From Timaviella obliquedivisa GSE-PSE-MK23-08B (GTDB lineage: Bacteria > Cyanobacteriota > Cyanobacteriia > Elainellales > Elainellaceae): DNA of 64,000 nucleotides. This document shows, one piece after another, positions 1 through 9,789 of the stretch. A model generated the notes under the pieces. It worked only from the letters and a program-made list of their open reading frames with translations. It was not told where the DNA came from and ran no database searches. Position 1 is the stretch's first letter. Each line of letters begins with the position of its first letter. The translations under genes and the position numbers were made by a program. The stretch spans positions 188,690-252,689 of the forward strand of contig JAHHII010000002.1 of assembly GCA_019358855.1 (NCBI GenBank), read 5' to 3'.

Positions 1-275
1 ACTACTACGGCACCTACGATGCCCAGCACATCTTCAACGAGTTTGCCCCTGGTGAATTAGGCATCATGCCCATGATGTTTGAACACGCTTTCTACTGCAA
101 GCGCACCGAAACCATGGCGACTACTAAAACTAGCCCTAGCACCCCCGAAGAACGGGTGCATCTATCGGGAACCAAGGTTCGAGAAATGCTGCGGCGTGGT
201 GAATTGCCACCCCCAGAGTTTTCCCGTCCTGAAGTGGCGGCAGAATTGGCGCGGGTTATGAAAGGAGCCGAGTAG
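1..275 (+). CDS. sat: ATP sulfurylase (sulfate adenylyltransferase), C-terminal fragment
   Basis: Only the last 90 or so residues are present; the reading frame enters at base 3 and the gene starts before the window. The enzyme makes adenosine 5'-phosphosulfate from ATP and sulfate, the first step of assimilatory sulfate reduction in the cytoplasm. The visible part has the family's C-terminal pattern: an [11 protein letters not shown] stretch, an [12 protein letters not shown] segment, then [18 protein letters not shown], which is characteristic of Sat proteins. The stop codon is followed by a strong hairpin terminator. The identification is firm; nothing can be said of the N-terminal part. 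Confidence 0.93.
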   Translation, partial: YYGTYDAQHIFNEFAPGELGIMPMMFEHAFYCKRTETMATTKTSPSTPEERVHLSGTKVREMLRRGELPPPEFSRPEVAAELARVMKGAE

Positions 276-287
276 GCACAACGTTTT

Positions 288-325
288 AGACTCCTGGATT
301 TTTTAAGCGTCCGGGAGTCTGTTTC
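288..325 (+). terminator. Rho-independent terminator after sat
   Basis: Arms AGACTCCTGGA (288-298) and TCCGGGAGTCT (310-320) pair over 11 bp with one G-U wobble and are followed by GTTTCTT. It lies 12 bases after the sat stop codon. Confidence 0.8.
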
Positions 326-514
326 TTGGCTAATCTGGATAATCGGTAGCTCAAAAATTCTGCGATGATCGCTGATCTAACTTGCTGCGTGAGGGCGACA
401 TTTAAAGTTCAGGCATTTTAGGTTCAAAAGTACCCTCGTGGGTCATGTCATTCTGAGATGTTTGATCTATTGTGTTAATTAGATCAATCTATTAACAACC
501 AGGAGCGCCTTATT

Positions 515-604
515 ATGCTCGCAGGTATCCTTTTAATTTCGGGCTATGGAATTCTCTACACCTTAGTCATTCGTCGAATTAATCAATCTAGTAGTTTGTC
601 TTAA
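515..604 (+). CDS. Possible 29-residue single-pass membrane peptide
   Basis: An ATG at 515 follows an AGGAG (501-505) at a good spacing and opens a 29-codon frame ending in TAA. The product is one hydrophobic helix (residues about 2-19, MLAGILLISGYGILYTLVI) followed by a short basic, then serine-rich tail (RRINQSSSLS). Size and layout resemble the tiny single-helix subunits found in thylakoid complexes, but I cannot match it to any of them (PetL, PetN, PsbM, PsaM and PsbT look different). It sits alone between the sat and FKBP terminators. That it is a real gene is an inference from the ribosome-binding site and the helix. Confidence 0.45.
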   Translation: MLAGILLISGYGILYTLVIRRINQSSSLS

Positions 605-830
605 CGTTGAGTTTTACCGTCTGTACTGATTTTAGTGAATCGAGTTAACTAAATTGTGACCTGTACTAAAACCAATTAAAGTTGCTTACTTGGATTCAAT
701 TTTGGAACGTCATACGAATAGAAATAAGCATGACTTCGAGATGAAATTTGAGAAGCAGGAAAAGAAAATTGAAGATGCTGGACGTAGTTCAGTGCAGTAG
801 CCTGATTAATTGTCGATGCGCAATCCAGAC
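605..830. other. Spacer between small ORF and FKBP terminator
   Basis: An AT-rich stretch. One open frame in it starts with a possible TTG at 690 and ends with the TAG at 798-800. It would encode about 36 very polar, charged residues (EKQEKKIED near the end) with no clear ribosome-binding site. I do not call it a gene. Confidence 0.4.
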
Positions 831-864
831 AAGAAAGAGACGCTCCGATGACCGTCTCTTTCTT
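831..864. terminator. Bidirectional hairpin terminator
   Basis: Perfect 12-bp arms AAGAAAGAGACG (831-842) and CGTCTCTTTCTT (853-864) with a 10-base loop. The arms end T-rich on both strands, so the hairpin can end the FKBP transcript (minus strand) and anything arriving from the left. Confidence 0.75.
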
Positions 865-896
865 AATATTAAAAACTAAACTGAAAACATCTGAGC

Positions 897-1463
897 CTAT
901 TCTGCTCCTAGCAATTCCACATCAAAAAGCAGGGTTGCGTTGGGGGGAATAACACCACCTGCACCCCGCGCACCGTAGCCTAAGTCTGGGGGAATGATCA
1001 ACTGGCGTTGACCACCAATTTTCATTGAAGCAATGCCTTCATCCCAACCTTTGATAACGCGACCTGCACCTAAGGGAAACTGAAACGGCTGACCGCGATC
1101 GCGCGAACTATCAAACTTGGTGCCATTCTCTAGTGTGCCAGTGTAATGAACTGAGACGGTTTGCCCTTTCTGAGGGGTTGCGCCTGTCCCTTCAACAATT
1201 TCGACGTACTTTAGACCAGAATCAGTTGTAGTTACATTTTCTTCTGGGCTGAGATCGGCTTGGGACATAGGAGTTGCCTCAGGTTGGGTAAGTAAATTAG
1301 CTTGAGCCACTAAGGTGGGCTTGGCAGCAGACTGTTCAACTGCCACTGGAGCAGTTTGAGAAAGCCCAGCGGCGATCGCTTCTCCCCTCTGGGTCATCTG
1401 AGCCACGACCAAGAACAAGATGCAAGTCACCATGACTCCAAAACTGATGAGAATTTCCCGCAA
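897..1463 (-). CDS. FKBP-type peptidyl-prolyl cis-trans isomerase
   Basis: The 188-residue protein begins with a hydrophobic segment (about residues 4-22), which is a signal peptide or membrane anchor. A low-complexity linker rich in A, Q and P follows to about residue 75, then a complete FKBP domain. Visible FKBP signatures are [18 protein letters not shown], the [15 protein letters not shown] segment and the [16 protein letters not shown] loop. The enzyme accelerates prolyl isomerisation, here probably in the thylakoid lumen or periplasm. The start is a TTG at 1463, chosen because AGGAGG (complement of 1473-1478) lies 9 bases upstream; an ATG at 1433 is the alternative and would cut into the hydrophobic segment. 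It ends at a strong hairpin. Confidence 0.92.
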   Translation of the reverse strand: MREILISFGVMVTCILFLVVAQMTQRGEAIAAGLSQTAPVAVEQSAAKPTLVAQANLLTQPEATPMSQADLSPEENVTTTDSGLKYVEIVEGTGATPQKGQTVSVHYTGTLENGTKFDSSRDRGQPFQFPLGAGRVIKGWDEGIASMKIGGQRQLIIPPDLGYGARGAGGVIPPNATLLFDVELLGAE

Positions 1464-1543
1464 AATATCGATCCTCCTGTGATTCTCAACAAGGGTATTA
1501 AAATCCCAAGCCCCAGTTTAACGCCAAAGCTCACCCCCAGAAC

Positions 1544-1867
1544 CTACCGCCAAAGCTTATTTTCTAAATCCCTAACCTGTCGCTCTAAGCGATCCAACCG
1601 CCCCCGTAGCTCATCCATTTCGTTCTGCCGAGGCACGCCCAAGTCTTGCATAATGTTGCGAACTTGGCGCTGCATCTGGGCTTCCCAATTACCCTGCTCA
1701 GACTTCACCTGCTGCATTAAATCATTGGCTAACTTAGCCGCTTGCTCAGGATCAAGCTTGCCATCTTTGACTAACTGATCAGTCGCATCACGCAGTTTTT
1801 CTGCCACCATTGAGGTGGTGCCAATGCCAAACATAAGAAGCTGATTGAGTAAATTATTGTTGTCCAT
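1544..1867 (-). CDS. Phasin-like coiled-coil protein
   Basis: A 107-residue, highly charged helical protein starting at the ATG in 1865-1867, which has an AGGAA upstream. Residues 1-25 are mildly hydrophobic (LLNQLLMFGIGTTSMVAEKL). Then come a DGKLDPEQAAKLANDL segment and a C-terminal heptad-like coiled coil (ELRGRLDRLERQVRDLENKL). This layout is that of the poly-granule-associated/phasin-like family (COG3937 type). In such families the proteins coat granules or act as small scaffolds; its actual job here is unknown. It is transcribed towards the FKBP gene, 80 bases away, possibly as one unit. Confidence 0.6.
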   Translation of the reverse strand: MDNNNLLNQLLMFGIGTTSMVAEKLRDATDQLVKDGKLDPEQAAKLANDLMQQVKSEQGNWEAQMQRQVRNIMQDLGVPRQNEMDELRGRLDRLERQVRDLENKLWR

Positions 1868-2028
1868 GAGAATTCCTGAAGTGTCAGAAGCAAGCCCAAT
1901 TAATGTAACGCTCTTCAGCCTACAGTGATATTTTGGCAAACTTAGAGACTAATGACGTTAGGGTCGGTTGCCCTTTTATAGGCGGGTAACCGAATATAGA
2001 AAGAGTGATTCTTTTCAAAAATTAACCT

Positions 2029-2331
2029 ATGGTCATTGAGTGGCTTAAGTTTACAGTCTTAGCTGAACTACGCGAACAATTCGTCCAAAAGGATGCTGAA
2101 ATTTGGACTTCTGTTCTGGCTAAATATCCTGGATTTCTGAATAAAGAAGTTTGGATCAGCCCAGATCGCTTAGGCGAAGTAATTGCCGTGATTCGTTGGC
2201 AAAGCCTAGAACAATGGCAAGCAATTCCTACTACCGTATTAGATGACACCGAAGCTCGATTCCTAGAAGCGATGGGCGATACGTACAAGCTCGTCGAAGT
2301 CAGCAAATACCAGGTTCGTAAGTTCTCGTAA
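2029..2331 (+). CDS. TIGR03792-type small conserved cyanobacterial protein
   Basis: A 100-residue protein with no membrane segment. It begins MVIEWLKFTV and contains KDAEIWTSVLAKYPGF and GEVIAVIRWQSLEQW. This matches the dimeric alpha/beta-barrel (antibiotic biosynthesis monooxygenase-like) proteins known as the uncharacterised TIGR03792 cyanobacterial family. No catalytic residue can be named. The next gene starts 12 bases downstream, so the two are probably cotranscribed. Confidence 0.7.
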   Translation: MVIEWLKFTVLAELREQFVQKDAEIWTSVLAKYPGFLNKEVWISPDRLGEVIAVIRWQSLEQWQAIPTTVLDDTEARFLEAMGDTYKLVEVSKYQVRKFS

Positions 2332-2343
2332 AATCCTCCTCCC

Positions 2344-2694
2344 ATGCCCACTTGTCCTCGCTGCCACCATCTCGTCGATGCTCAGGCGATCGCCTGTCCC
2401 ATTTGTCGCACAGCACTCAAAGCCCACGGTCATCCCGGCATTCCTCTTTACCGGGCTACCAGCGCGGAACCTCTCTGCAATACCTGCATCTACCATGCTG
2501 ACGATACCTGCAACTTTCCACAGCGCCCTAACGCCCAAGAATGCACGCTTTACCTCAATCCTCAAATGCAGCAGATTACTAAGCCTGTCAAACGCCAGCC
2601 TTCTTTGGCACTATGGGTTAAGCGCAATGCTGGATGGTTAATTCTACTAGGGCTATTTGCCCTTGTGATGCTAAATGTTCTACGGATGAATTGA
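2344..2694 (+). CDS. Zinc-ribbon protein with C-terminal membrane anchor
   Basis: The 116-residue protein opens with a CPRC...CPIC zinc ribbon (residues 4-21). A second cysteine cluster follows (CNTC...C...C, residues about 45-67). A single hydrophobic helix (about 94-112) is preceded by a KRNAGW interface, so the cysteine-rich part probably faces the cytoplasm. No enzymatic motif is visible. It follows the TIGR03792 gene closely and converges on the P-type ATPase gene through a nested inverted repeat. Confidence 0.65.
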   Translation: MPTCPRCHHLVDAQAIACPICRTALKAHGHPGIPLYRATSAEPLCNTCIYHADDTCNFPQRPNAQECTLYLNPQMQQITKPVKRQPSLALWVKRNAGWLILLGLFALVMLNVLRMN

Positions 2695-2717
2695 CAATGT
2701 TTGCTTAAGCTTGCTTA

Positions 2718-2802
2718 AGACAAGATTTGCTCAGACATAGATGTTTGCCCAAGAATACCTTGAGCAAACATCGGCTCTGAAGCTATGACCTAAATCTTGT
2801 CT
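2718..2802. terminator. Nested inverted repeats between convergent genes
   Basis: The inner hairpin pairs GATGTTTGCCCAAG (2740-2753) with CTTGAGCAAACATC (2759-2772), 14 bp with one mismatch and a 5-base loop. An outer perfect 11-bp pair, AGACAAGATTT (2718-2728) with AAATCTTGTCT (2792-2802), encloses it. The structure fills the gap between the zinc-ribbon gene and the ATPase stop and probably terminates both transcripts. Confidence 0.65.
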
Positions 2803-5592
2803 CTAGCGTCTTTTCTTCTTACCCCAGTAGCGGGTCACCAGCTTTTCCAGTTCTACCCAAATAAACACCAATGTGCTGGTGCCGATACAGATCATTAGCT
2901 CTGTCAAGCTCAAATAATGGGTTCCAAAGAAAACCCGTAATGGTTCTACATAGATTAGCAAGAGTTGCAAAAGGCTGGTCACGCCAACTGCCAACAAAAG
3001 AAAGGGATTTGAAAAGGGATTTAGCTCGATCGTTAACCGACTGTTTGATCGAACAGCTAGGGCATGACCCATTTGCGAGAGGCAAAGCGTGGTAAATACC
3101 ATGGTTTTCCAGCGCTCAGGATCGCCACCTGTAGTCTGGGTGTATTGATATGACCAAAGCATGAGGGCGATCGTTACGACTGCCAGGACTACGCCAACTC
3201 GGATCATGTAAAACCCTAAACCCCGTGAGAAAATACTCTCTGTTGGGCTGTGGGGTGGACGATCCATCACGTTAGGTTCCGCAGGTTCAACTGCCAGTGC
3301 CAGTGCGGGCAATCCATCAGTAACCAGGTTCATCCACAAAATTTGCAGCGGTGTTAAGGGCAAACCGCCAGTTGCCAAAAGAATTGGGGCAGCGGCAATG
3401 GTCAACACTTCGCCAATATTTGACCCCAAAATATATTTAATAAAGCGACGAATGTTAGTATAAACGACTCGCCCTTCCTCGACTGCCGAAACAATGGTGG
3501 CGAAGTTGTCATCTTGCAGCACCATGTCGCTGGCTTCTTTGCTCACATCTGTGCCTGTGATCCCCATGGCAATTCCAATTGCCGACTGCTTCAGCGCAGG
3601 CGCATCGTTAACCCCATCTCCGGTCATTGCCACAATCTCTCCTTGGGTTTGCAAGGCTTGGACAATGCGAAGTTTATGCTCTGGGGCAACTCGGGCATAA
3701 ATGCTAACGCGCTCAACTTGGTCTTGGAGTTCTGATTGGCTTAATTTTTCGAGTTGTTGTCCAATCAGCACTTCATCGTTGGCACCTGCAATGCCCAGTT
3801 GTGCCGCGATCGCTCGTGCTGTTAGTTGATGATCACCCGTGATCATCACCGGACGAATTCCCGCCGATCGACACCGAGCCACGGCATCCCGTACCTCTGG
3901 TCGAGGGGCATCAAGCATATCCACCAGCCCTAGCCAAGTCATTCCTTGCTCTGTGCTCTCATCGGTTCCTGCTGCTGGAATTTCGCTGAGTAACTTGTAG
4001 GCAAACCCTAACACCCGTAGCCCTTTTGCCGCTAGTTGATCATTTCTTTCCAAAATCTCGGTTTGGTGCTGCCGGGTAAGCGACTTAACACCGCCTGCAT
4101 AGAACTGATGACAGCGCTCTAAAACCAGTTCAGGCGAACCTTTACAAACTAAGACGTAGACTCCAGCTTTCTCATCTTGCACAATCACACTCATGCGCTT
4201 TCGCTCAGAAGAAAAAGGAAATTCTGCAACGCGCGGCAGTGTATTGGAGGTCTGGTGTGCCCAAACTCCAGCCTTTCCAGATGCTACTAACAAAGCCCCT
4301 TCGGTTGGGTCGCCTAGAATTGCCCATTCACCATTCTCTTTTTGTAAGACTGCATCATTACAAAGCGTACAAGCAAGTAGAAGCAACTGAAGATCAGACT
4401 CGTTTTGAAGTGCGATCGCCTTCTGGTTATCTTCTCCCCACCGATAAAATTGTCCCTCAGGCACGTATCCATGCCCTGTTAACCGAAACGCCTCTTCTGT
4501 AGTGTGCATCGACTGCACCACCATTTTATTCTGGGTTAAAGTTCCCGTTTTATCTGAACAAATCGTGGTTACCGAACCCAGGGTTTCTACTGCGGGGAGT
4601 TTCCGAATCAGCGCTTGTCGTTTGACCATTCGCTGCGTGCCCAGTGCCAGAGTCACCGTGATGACGGCTGGTAGCCCCTCTGGAACAACCGCTACTGCCA
4701 TGCTTAAAGACACCTCTACTAGGTCTTTAAAGCTGCCCCAGCCCGATACGAGTAAGCCGCCGATAATCACGATCGCCACTAAAATTAGCGCGCCTGTCAC
4801 CAACGTATTACTCAGCTGATCCATGCGTTTCTGCAAAGGCGTTGCCTCTGTCTCAACTGACTGAAGCAGCGTCGCAATTTTTCCTAGTTCTGTACTCATT
4901 CCAGTATGGGTGACTAACACCATGCCTCGCCCTTGCACGACCTCAGTTCCCTGAAATACCATGTTGACGCGATCGCCCAACGCCGTATCAGCCGCCAGTT
5001 CTCCCTCTACCCGCTTGGTCACCGCTTGCGCCTCACCGGTCAGCGCCGACTCCCGCACCTGAAGGTTGACGGCATCTAGCAATCGACCATCTGCCGACAT
5101 TTGGACACCCGCTTCCATCAACATCAAGTCTCCAGGCACCAGTTCCTTAGAACCCACCTCTTGCATCTTGCCGTCGCGTAGCACCCGTACCTGGGGCGAA
5201 GACATATTTTTAAGTGCTGCTAAAGCCTTTTCTGCCCGGCTCTCTTGAACGTAACCAAGGACTCCGTTCAAAATAACGATCGCCAGAATTGCGATCGTAT
5301 CTTTAAAGGGAATTTCTCCAGGCTTCAAGTTGCCCTGCAACAAATCCATTAAATTCAGACCACCGTTGATCAAAGCTACGGCGATCAGCATGACCAACAT
5401 AATGTTCTTGAACTGATCCACCAGAATCATCCAGGCGTTTCTTCCCCCCGACTCCTGAAGTTCGTTCAATCCATATTGCTGCCGCCGTTCGGTGACTTGG
5501 GCAGATCGCAGACCTGTCTGGCGATCGCTTTGTAGCTCTCTCACCGCTTCGTCAGGAGCCATTTCATGCCAAATCAAATGATCGATACTCAT
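2803..5592 (-). CDS. P2-type Ca2+-transporting ATPase
   Basis: A 929-residue ATP-driven cation pump of the membrane. The order is an N-terminal cation-ATPase domain, TM1-2, an actuator domain with [10 protein letters not shown]3-4 with PEGLP, the phosphorylation site DKTGTLT, a nucleotide-binding domain with KGSPE, the hinge [12 protein letters not shown], and six C-terminal membrane helices. The ion-site residues known from SERCA are present: E in PEGLP, N and E in NIGE, and N, T and D in [10 protein letters not shown]. This argues for calcium, like cyanobacterial PacL, rather than for a heavy metal, since no CPC motif is present. The SERCA TM8 glutamate appears as glutamine. It is a single gene with its own spacer upstream. 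Confidence 0.88.
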   Translation of the reverse strand: MSIDHLIWHEMAPDEAVRELQSDRQTGLRSAQVTERRQQYGLNELQESGGRNAWMILVDQFKNIMLVMLIAVALINGGLNLMDLLQGNLKPGEIPFKDTIAILAIVILNGVLGYVQESRAEKALAALKNMSSPQVRVLRDGKMQEVGSKELVPGDLMLMEAGVQMSADGRLLDAVNLQVRESALTGEAQAVTKRVEGELAADTALGDRVNMVFQGTEVVQGRGMVLVTHTGMSTELGKIATLLQSVETEATPLQKRMDQLSNTLVTGALILVAIVIIGGLLVSGWGSFKDLVEVSLSMAVAVVPEGLPAVITVTLALGTQRMVKRQALIRKLPAVETLGSVTTICSDKTGTLTQNKMVVQSMHTTEEAFRLTGHGYVPEGQFYRWGEDNQKAIALQNESDLQLLLLACTLCNDAVLQKENGEWAILGDPTEGALLVASGKAGVWAHQTSNTLPRVAEFPFSSERKRMSVIVQDEKAGVYVLVCKGSPELVLERCHQFYAGGVKSLTRQHQTEILERNDQLAAKGLRVLGFAYKLLSEIPAAGTDESTEQGMTWLGLVDMLDAPRPEVRDAVARCRSAGIRPVMITGDHQLTARAIAAQLGIAGANDEVLIGQQLEKLSQSELQDQVERVSIYARVAPEHKLRIVQALQTQGEIVAMTGDGVNDAPALKQSAIGIAMGITGTDVSKEASDMVLQDDNFATIVSAVEEGRVVYTNIRRFIKYILGSNIGEVLTIAAAPILLATGGLPLTPLQILWMNLVTDGLPALALAVEPAEPNVMDRPPHSPTESIFSRGLGFYMIRVGVVLAVVTIALMLWSYQYTQTTGGDPERWKTMVFTTLCLSQMGHALAVRSNSRLTIELNPFSNPFLLLAVGVTSLLQLLLIYVEPLRVFFGTHYLSLTELMICIGTSTLVFIWVELEKLVTRYWGKKKRR

Positions 5593-5911
5593 AGGTGAGA
5601 AGAGGAAGAATGGTACAAGAGTAAAACGTTAACATGTAGTACTGTAACCCAGTCTTAATAGTTGGCAGTCTAACTTTTTTGCAATGCTTGTCATAGCTTC
5701 TGCACACAATGGCAGGTAAAGCGGCTAAACATAGTCATTAAAGACAGTCACTAAAGAATACATCTGTGTGTAAAGCGTGACTTGTACGCAGGTGCAACTC
5801 CTTAAAAATTGCCTGTCGGATGCCATCTATAATTTACTGTGCAAAGACTTAAACCATGGCTGGGGAGAAAAGCTGAATTCTCCCCTGATCAAGAATATTA
5901 AGAGAGAAATA
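5593..5911. other. Divergent spacer between the P-ATPase and hisF
   Basis: About 320 bases holding the promoters of the two divergent genes. The hisF frame stays open back to 5777, but the extra codons encode an unrelated sequence. I see no clear hairpin, riboswitch or repeat. Confidence 0.4.
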
Positions 5912-6709
5912 ATGCTGGCAAAACGAATCTTGCCCTGTCTAGATGTCAAAGCTGGACGGGTGGTGAAAGGAATTAACTTTGTTAATCTGCGAGATGCGGG
6001 TGATCCGGTGGAACTAGCGCAACTCTATAACCAGGCAGGAGCAGACGAGCTAGTGTTTTTAGATATCACTGCCACCCACGAAGACCGAGGCGTAATCTAT
6101 GACGTGGTTCAACGGACTGCCGAGCAAGTTTTTATTCCGCTAACAGTGGGTGGAGGGATTCAATCCTTAGAGACTATTAAAAAATTGTTACGAGCTGGAG
6201 CAGACAAGATTAGTATCAATTCTGCTGCGGTTAAAGACCCAGACTTGATTAACCAGGCAAGCGATCGCTTTGGCAACTCATGTATTGTCATTGCTATTGA
6301 TGCCCGCCGTCGCACTGATCCTAATAATACAGACCCTAATAATACTGATCTTGAGAATCCTGGCTGGGACGTATATGTCCGGGGTGGACGCGAAAATACA
6401 GGCATAGATGCGATCGCATGGGCAAAAGAAGTGGCAGAGCGGGGTGCAGGTGAACTCCTTATCACTAGTATGGACGCTGATGGAACTCAGGCAGGCTACG
6501 ACTTGGCACTGACTCGCATCATTGCCGAACAAGTCCAAATTCCTGTGATTGCCTCTGGCGGAGCGGGCAACTGCGAACACATCTACGATGCCCTGACTGA
6601 GGGCAGAGCCGAAGCTGCCCTGCTTGCGTCGCTGCTGCACTATGGGCATTTAACGGTAGCTGAAATCAAGCAACACTTGGCAGTCCATCAAGTCTTAGTT
6701 CGTCAATGA
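5912..6709 (+). CDS. hisF: Imidazole glycerol phosphate synthase subunit HisF
   Basis: The cyclase subunit of the HisF-HisH complex, a TIM barrel that uses ammonia to make imidazole glycerol phosphate (histidine synthesis) and AICAR. The product from the ATG at 5912 begins [20 protein letters not shown], the standard N-terminus, so the upstream in-frame ATG at 5777 is rejected. The two catalytic aspartates are visible in CLDVK and IAIDARR. Between DARRR and GWDVYVRGG there is a small extra segment made of repeated TDPNN units, which makes the protein 265 residues, a little longer than usual. No hisH is adjacent. A Shine-Dalgarno-like AGAGAGAA precedes the start. Confidence 0.95.
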   Translation: MLAKRILPCLDVKAGRVVKGINFVNLRDAGDPVELAQLYNQAGADELVFLDITATHEDRGVIYDVVQRTAEQVFIPLTVGGGIQSLETIKKLLRAGADKISINSAAVKDPDLINQASDRFGNSCIVIAIDARRRTDPNNTDPNNTDLENPGWDVYVRGGRENTGIDAIAWAKEVAERGAGELLITSMDADGTQAGYDLALTRIIAEQVQIPVIASGGAGNCEHIYDALTEGRAEAALLASLLHYGHLTVAEIKQHLAVHQVLVRQ

Positions 6710-6870
6710 TCTGAGTTGAGCAACGATAGGGTCAAACGCAAGAGAGCTAGAAAGTGAGTTGAGGGCGATCGGTGCAGCGTGATGAGAGTAGTCTTCCAAT
6801 TTTCTTCAAGCTCAGTTTCTGAGAATCAGTTAATATATATAAATATTACAGTTCATAGATTGCTTTAGTA

Positions 6871-7164
6871 ATGGTCGTTATTCTCTTTATCGTAGTCTGC
6901 CTAGTAGCATGGGCTTTGCACCTCATGCAAGAAGCCGTTCAGCGTCGTGAGTTTTCTCTCATGCTGGCAGGTTTTCTAGTCTCGTCTGCTGCCGCTGCCC
7001 TGGTCGGTGTCTATTTTCTTATGGGGCACTATGTAGGCTACATGACAGAGATGACTCAGAGAGTCGCTCTTTACAATCAGTCCTACGACGTGTCTACCCT
7101 ACCTTTCACTGAAAGCTGGGCTGAAGAATGGGTTGGTCAGACGAGCGAAACTCGGATGAGATAA
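6871..7164 (+). CDS. Small membrane protein, two helices
   Basis: A 97-residue protein of no family I recognise. Residues 1-17 and about 30-57 are hydrophobic helices separated by a charged turn (EAVQRREF). The C-terminal 40 residues are polar (EMTQRV...ESWAEEWVGQ). It stands alone in a spacer between hisF and the glycosyltransferase gene. The uninterrupted frame and start position support a real gene, but no ribosome-binding site is obvious. Confidence 0.6.
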   Translation: MVVILFIVVCLVAWALHLMQEAVQRREFSLMLAGFLVSSAAAALVGVYFLMGHYVGYMTEMTQRVALYNQSYDVSTLPFTESWAEEWVGQTSETRMR

Positions 7165-7386
7165 GAAATGTAAACTAAACATTTCTAATATCTAAACTCC
7201 TCAAAATCCGGATTTCAAAACTTTTTGGTGTAGTTAACCCTGAGCCTGGTTCTTGTGCTACAAATACTGTCGATAGAGTGCAAGAGTGCGTTAAGCAGTT
7301 CTTGCTATTTATCCTAGCTTTGATGCAGTACTTCCTGTAGACTCTGCCTGATTCATGTTTTATTCTTGCACCTACAAAGATTTCAG

Positions 7387-8436
7387 ATGCCCTTTCAGAT
7401 TTTTCACCTGGCTGCATTTCTGATATCCGCTGTAGTGGTTCTGTTAACCACTCCCACCGTCAGAAAAATTGGACTTAAGAGCGGACGCTTTGACCCTCCG
7501 GGTGGGCGTAAGGTGCATAAGCATCCGATGGTACGCCTAGGAGGGGTGTCTATTTTTATGGGCACGCTGATTGCCCTCCTGTTTGTTTGGGGGACGGGTG
7601 GGTTTGGCGTGTTGCCGCCTGATAAAGAGTATGAAATTTGGGGAGTAACCCTGGGTGGCTTGGCTTTTTTCTTGATTGGCTTAGCCGATGACTTGGTTAG
7701 CTTGTCGCCTCAACTGCGCTTGTTATTACAGTCGATCGTTGCAGGTTTTGCTTGGCAAGCAGGGGTAAGCATTGATTTTCTCTCCTTCCCATTTCAGCCC
7801 GCTCCAGTTTTGCTGCCGCTCTGGGTCAGCTTTGCTGTGACTATTATTTGGTTGGTGGGTATGGCAAATGCTATTAATTGGATTGATGGCTTAGATGGTT
7901 TAGCCGCAGGCGTTTCAGGGATTGCTGCGGTGATTATGCTAATCGTTTGTTTGGCGATGAATCAACCCGCTGCGGGTTTAGTAGTGGCTGCACTTGCAGG
8001 AGGCTCGTTGGGTTTTTTGCGCTACAACTTTAACCCGGCACAAATTTTTATGGGAGATGGGGGAGCCTATTTTATGGGCTTTACTTTGGCAGGCGTGGGA
8101 GTGATTGGGCTGGTTAAGAGCGTTACGACTCTGGCGGTTCTGTTACCTACCTTAATTTTAGCCGTTCCTATTTTTGATATGTCTGCCGTTATTTTTGAGC
8201 GATTGCGTCGGGGCAAATCGCCGTTTACGGCTGATAAAAGCCATCTTCATCATCGATTGTTGAAGGCAGGGCTTTCCCATCGGCTGGCGGTGCTGTTTAT
8301 TTACACGCTTACCCTGTGGGTGGGTAGCTTGGCGCTGGCGTTTTCTCGAATTCCTAATGGGGTAGCATTTGCGATCGCTGCCACTGCTCTACTGAGCTAT
8401 ACGGGTTGGCACGTTCATCGGCACGCCCGTCCTTAA
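7387..8436 (+). CDS. Undecaprenyl-phosphate sugar-1-phosphate transferase (WecA/TagO/MraY family)
   Basis: A polytopic membrane enzyme of about 349 residues that transfers a sugar-1-phosphate from a UDP-sugar to the lipid carrier, starting a cell-surface polysaccharide. Family motifs in order: LADDLVSLSP (the aspartate pair), the ANAINWIDGLDGLAAG loop, MGDGGAYFMGF, and the cytoplasmic HLHHRLL loop typical of WecA/TagO rather than of MraY. The start is taken as the ATG at 7387 (MPFQIFHLAAF); an upstream TTG at 7366 is also in frame. cinA follows after 24 bases, so the two may be cotranscribed. Confidence 0.88.
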   Translation: MPFQIFHLAAFLISAVVVLLTTPTVRKIGLKSGRFDPPGGRKVHKHPMVRLGGVSIFMGTLIALLFVWGTGGFGVLPPDKEYEIWGVTLGGLAFFLIGLADDLVSLSPQLRLLLQSIVAGFAWQAGVSIDFLSFPFQPAPVLLPLWVSFAVTIIWLVGMANAINWIDGLDGLAAGVSGIAAVIMLIVCLAMNQPAAGLVVAALAGGSLGFLRYNFNPAQIFMGDGGAYFMGFTLAGVGVIGLVKSVTTLAVLLPTLILAVPIFDMSAVIFERLRRGKSPFTADKSHLHHRLLKAGLSHRLAVLFIYTLTLWVGSLALAFSRIPNGVAFAIAATALLSYTGWHVHRHARP

Positions 8437-8460
8437 TTTGCAAACTGCGAGGAATCTGCT

Positions 8461-9708
8461 ATGAGTGCTGAAATTATTTGCATCGGCACTGAGATGCTGT
8501 TGGGAGAAATTCTTAACTCGAATGCTCGGTACTTGGCACAGCAGTTGGCGATTCTAGGGATTCCTCACTACTATCAAACCGTGGTGGGCGATAATGTTCC
8601 TCGCATTCATCAGGTGTTGGAGTTAGCTTGTAGGCGATCGCAAATCTTGATCTTTACAGGCGGGTTAGGGCCCACTCCTGACGATTTGACAACAGAGGCG
8701 ATCGCTCAGTTTTTCAACACGCCCCTCATTGAAAAGCCCGAAGTCCTGGAAGACATTCGCCAAAAATTTGCGCGGCGCGGACGAGAAATGTCTCCTAGCA
8801 ACCGCAAGCAAGCATTAATTCCTAAAGGCGCAATCCTCTTGCCTAACCCAACAGGCAGCGCTCCTGGCATGATTTGGCAGCCCCGTCCCGATCTGACTCT
8901 TTTAACATTTCCAGGCGTACCTAGGGAAATGCACGTTATGTGGGAGCAGACTGCCGTCCCTTATTTGCGAAGTCAAGGGTGGGGTGCAGAGACGATCTAT
9001 AGCCGCACCTTGCGGTTTTGGGGCATTCCTGAATCGACGTTGGCAGAAAAGGTTGATGATTTCTTAGCTTTGGAAAATCCGACAGTGGCTCCCTATGCTG
9101 GAAACGGTGAGGCTCGTCTGCGCATTTCGGCTAAAGCGACTACCGAAGCAGCGGCGCTAGCTGCCATCGATCCCATCGACCAGAAAATTCGTGACCTGAT
9201 TGGAGACGACTGCTATGGAGCCGATGAGGATACGATCGCCTCGGTGACAGGCAATTTACTTAAGGCATCTCAACAAACGGTGTCGGTTGCCGAATCTTGT
9301 ACGGGCGGCGGATTAGGGCATTTGTTGACCGCGACTGCGGGGAGTTCGGCTTATTTCTGGGGCGGCGTGATTTCCTATGACAATCAGGTCAAGGTAAACC
9401 TGTTAGGCGTAGGCGCGGAAGTATTGGAGCAGCAAGGAGCCGTTAGCGCTGAAGTGGCTTGTCAAATGGCAACTGGCGTACGCGATCGCCTTAACACAAC
9501 GTGGGGGTTGAGCATTACTGGCATTGCGGGTCCGGAAGGTGGAACGGAGGCAAAACCTGTAGGATTGGTCTACATTGGCGTAGCTTCTAAGACGGGAGTA
9601 GAGAGCTTTCGGTACTTGTTTGGCGCTTTCCGCGATCGTGATTTTATCCGCTATCTCAGCGCTTGTACGGCGATCGATTTGCTGCGCCGGAAACTGCTGG
9701 CTGGTTAA
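8461..9708 (+). CDS. cinA: CinA family protein (competence/damage-inducible, NMN amidohydrolase type)
   Basis: A 415-residue two-domain protein. The N-terminal half is the MoaB/MogA-like domain (IICIGTEMLLGEI, then FTGGLGPTPDDLT), which in the family is linked to ADP-ribose pyrophosphatase activity. The C-terminal half is the nicotinamide-mononucleotide deamidase domain (VAESCTGGGLGHLLT, SYDNQVK, GIAGPEGGTEAKPVG). Family knowledge ties it to NAD salvage and, in some bacteria, to competence; the local context gives no further hint. It ends just before a TTTTGGCT hairpin. Confidence 0.93.
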   Translation: MSAEIICIGTEMLLGEILNSNARYLAQQLAILGIPHYYQTVVGDNVPRIHQVLELACRRSQILIFTGGLGPTPDDLTTEAIAQFFNTPLIEKPEVLEDIRQKFARRGREMSPSNRKQALIPKGAILLPNPTGSAPGMIWQPRPDLTLLTFPGVPREMHVMWEQTAVPYLRSQGWGAETIYSRTLRFWGIPESTLAEKVDDFLALENPTVAPYAGNGEARLRISAKATTEAAALAAIDPIDQKIRDLIGDDCYGADEDTIASVTGNLLKASQQTVSVAESCTGGGLGHLLTATAGSSAYFWGGVISYDNQVKVNLLGVGAEVLEQQGAVSAEVACQMATGVRDRLNTTWGLSITGIAGPEGGTEAKPVGLVYIGVASKTGVESFRYLFGAFRDRDFIRYLSACTAIDLLRRKLLAG

Positions 9709-9711
9709 GAA

Positions 9712-9740
9712 TTTTGGCTCACTTTAAGCTTTAGCCAAAA
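9712..9740 (+). terminator. Hairpin after cinA
   Basis: Arms TTTTGGCT (9712-9719) and AGCCAAAA (9733-9740) lie directly after the cinA stop codon. The T-run after the stem is weak. Confidence 0.5.
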
Positions 9741-9789
9741 GCAAGACACTGATAAACTGGTTGGGATTGAACTTTGATTTGGAGCGGTG

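Noticed and set aside
5777-5911. Longer N-terminus for hisF
   Set aside because: The extra 45 residues do not resemble HisF, while the ATG at 5912 gives the canonical N-terminus.
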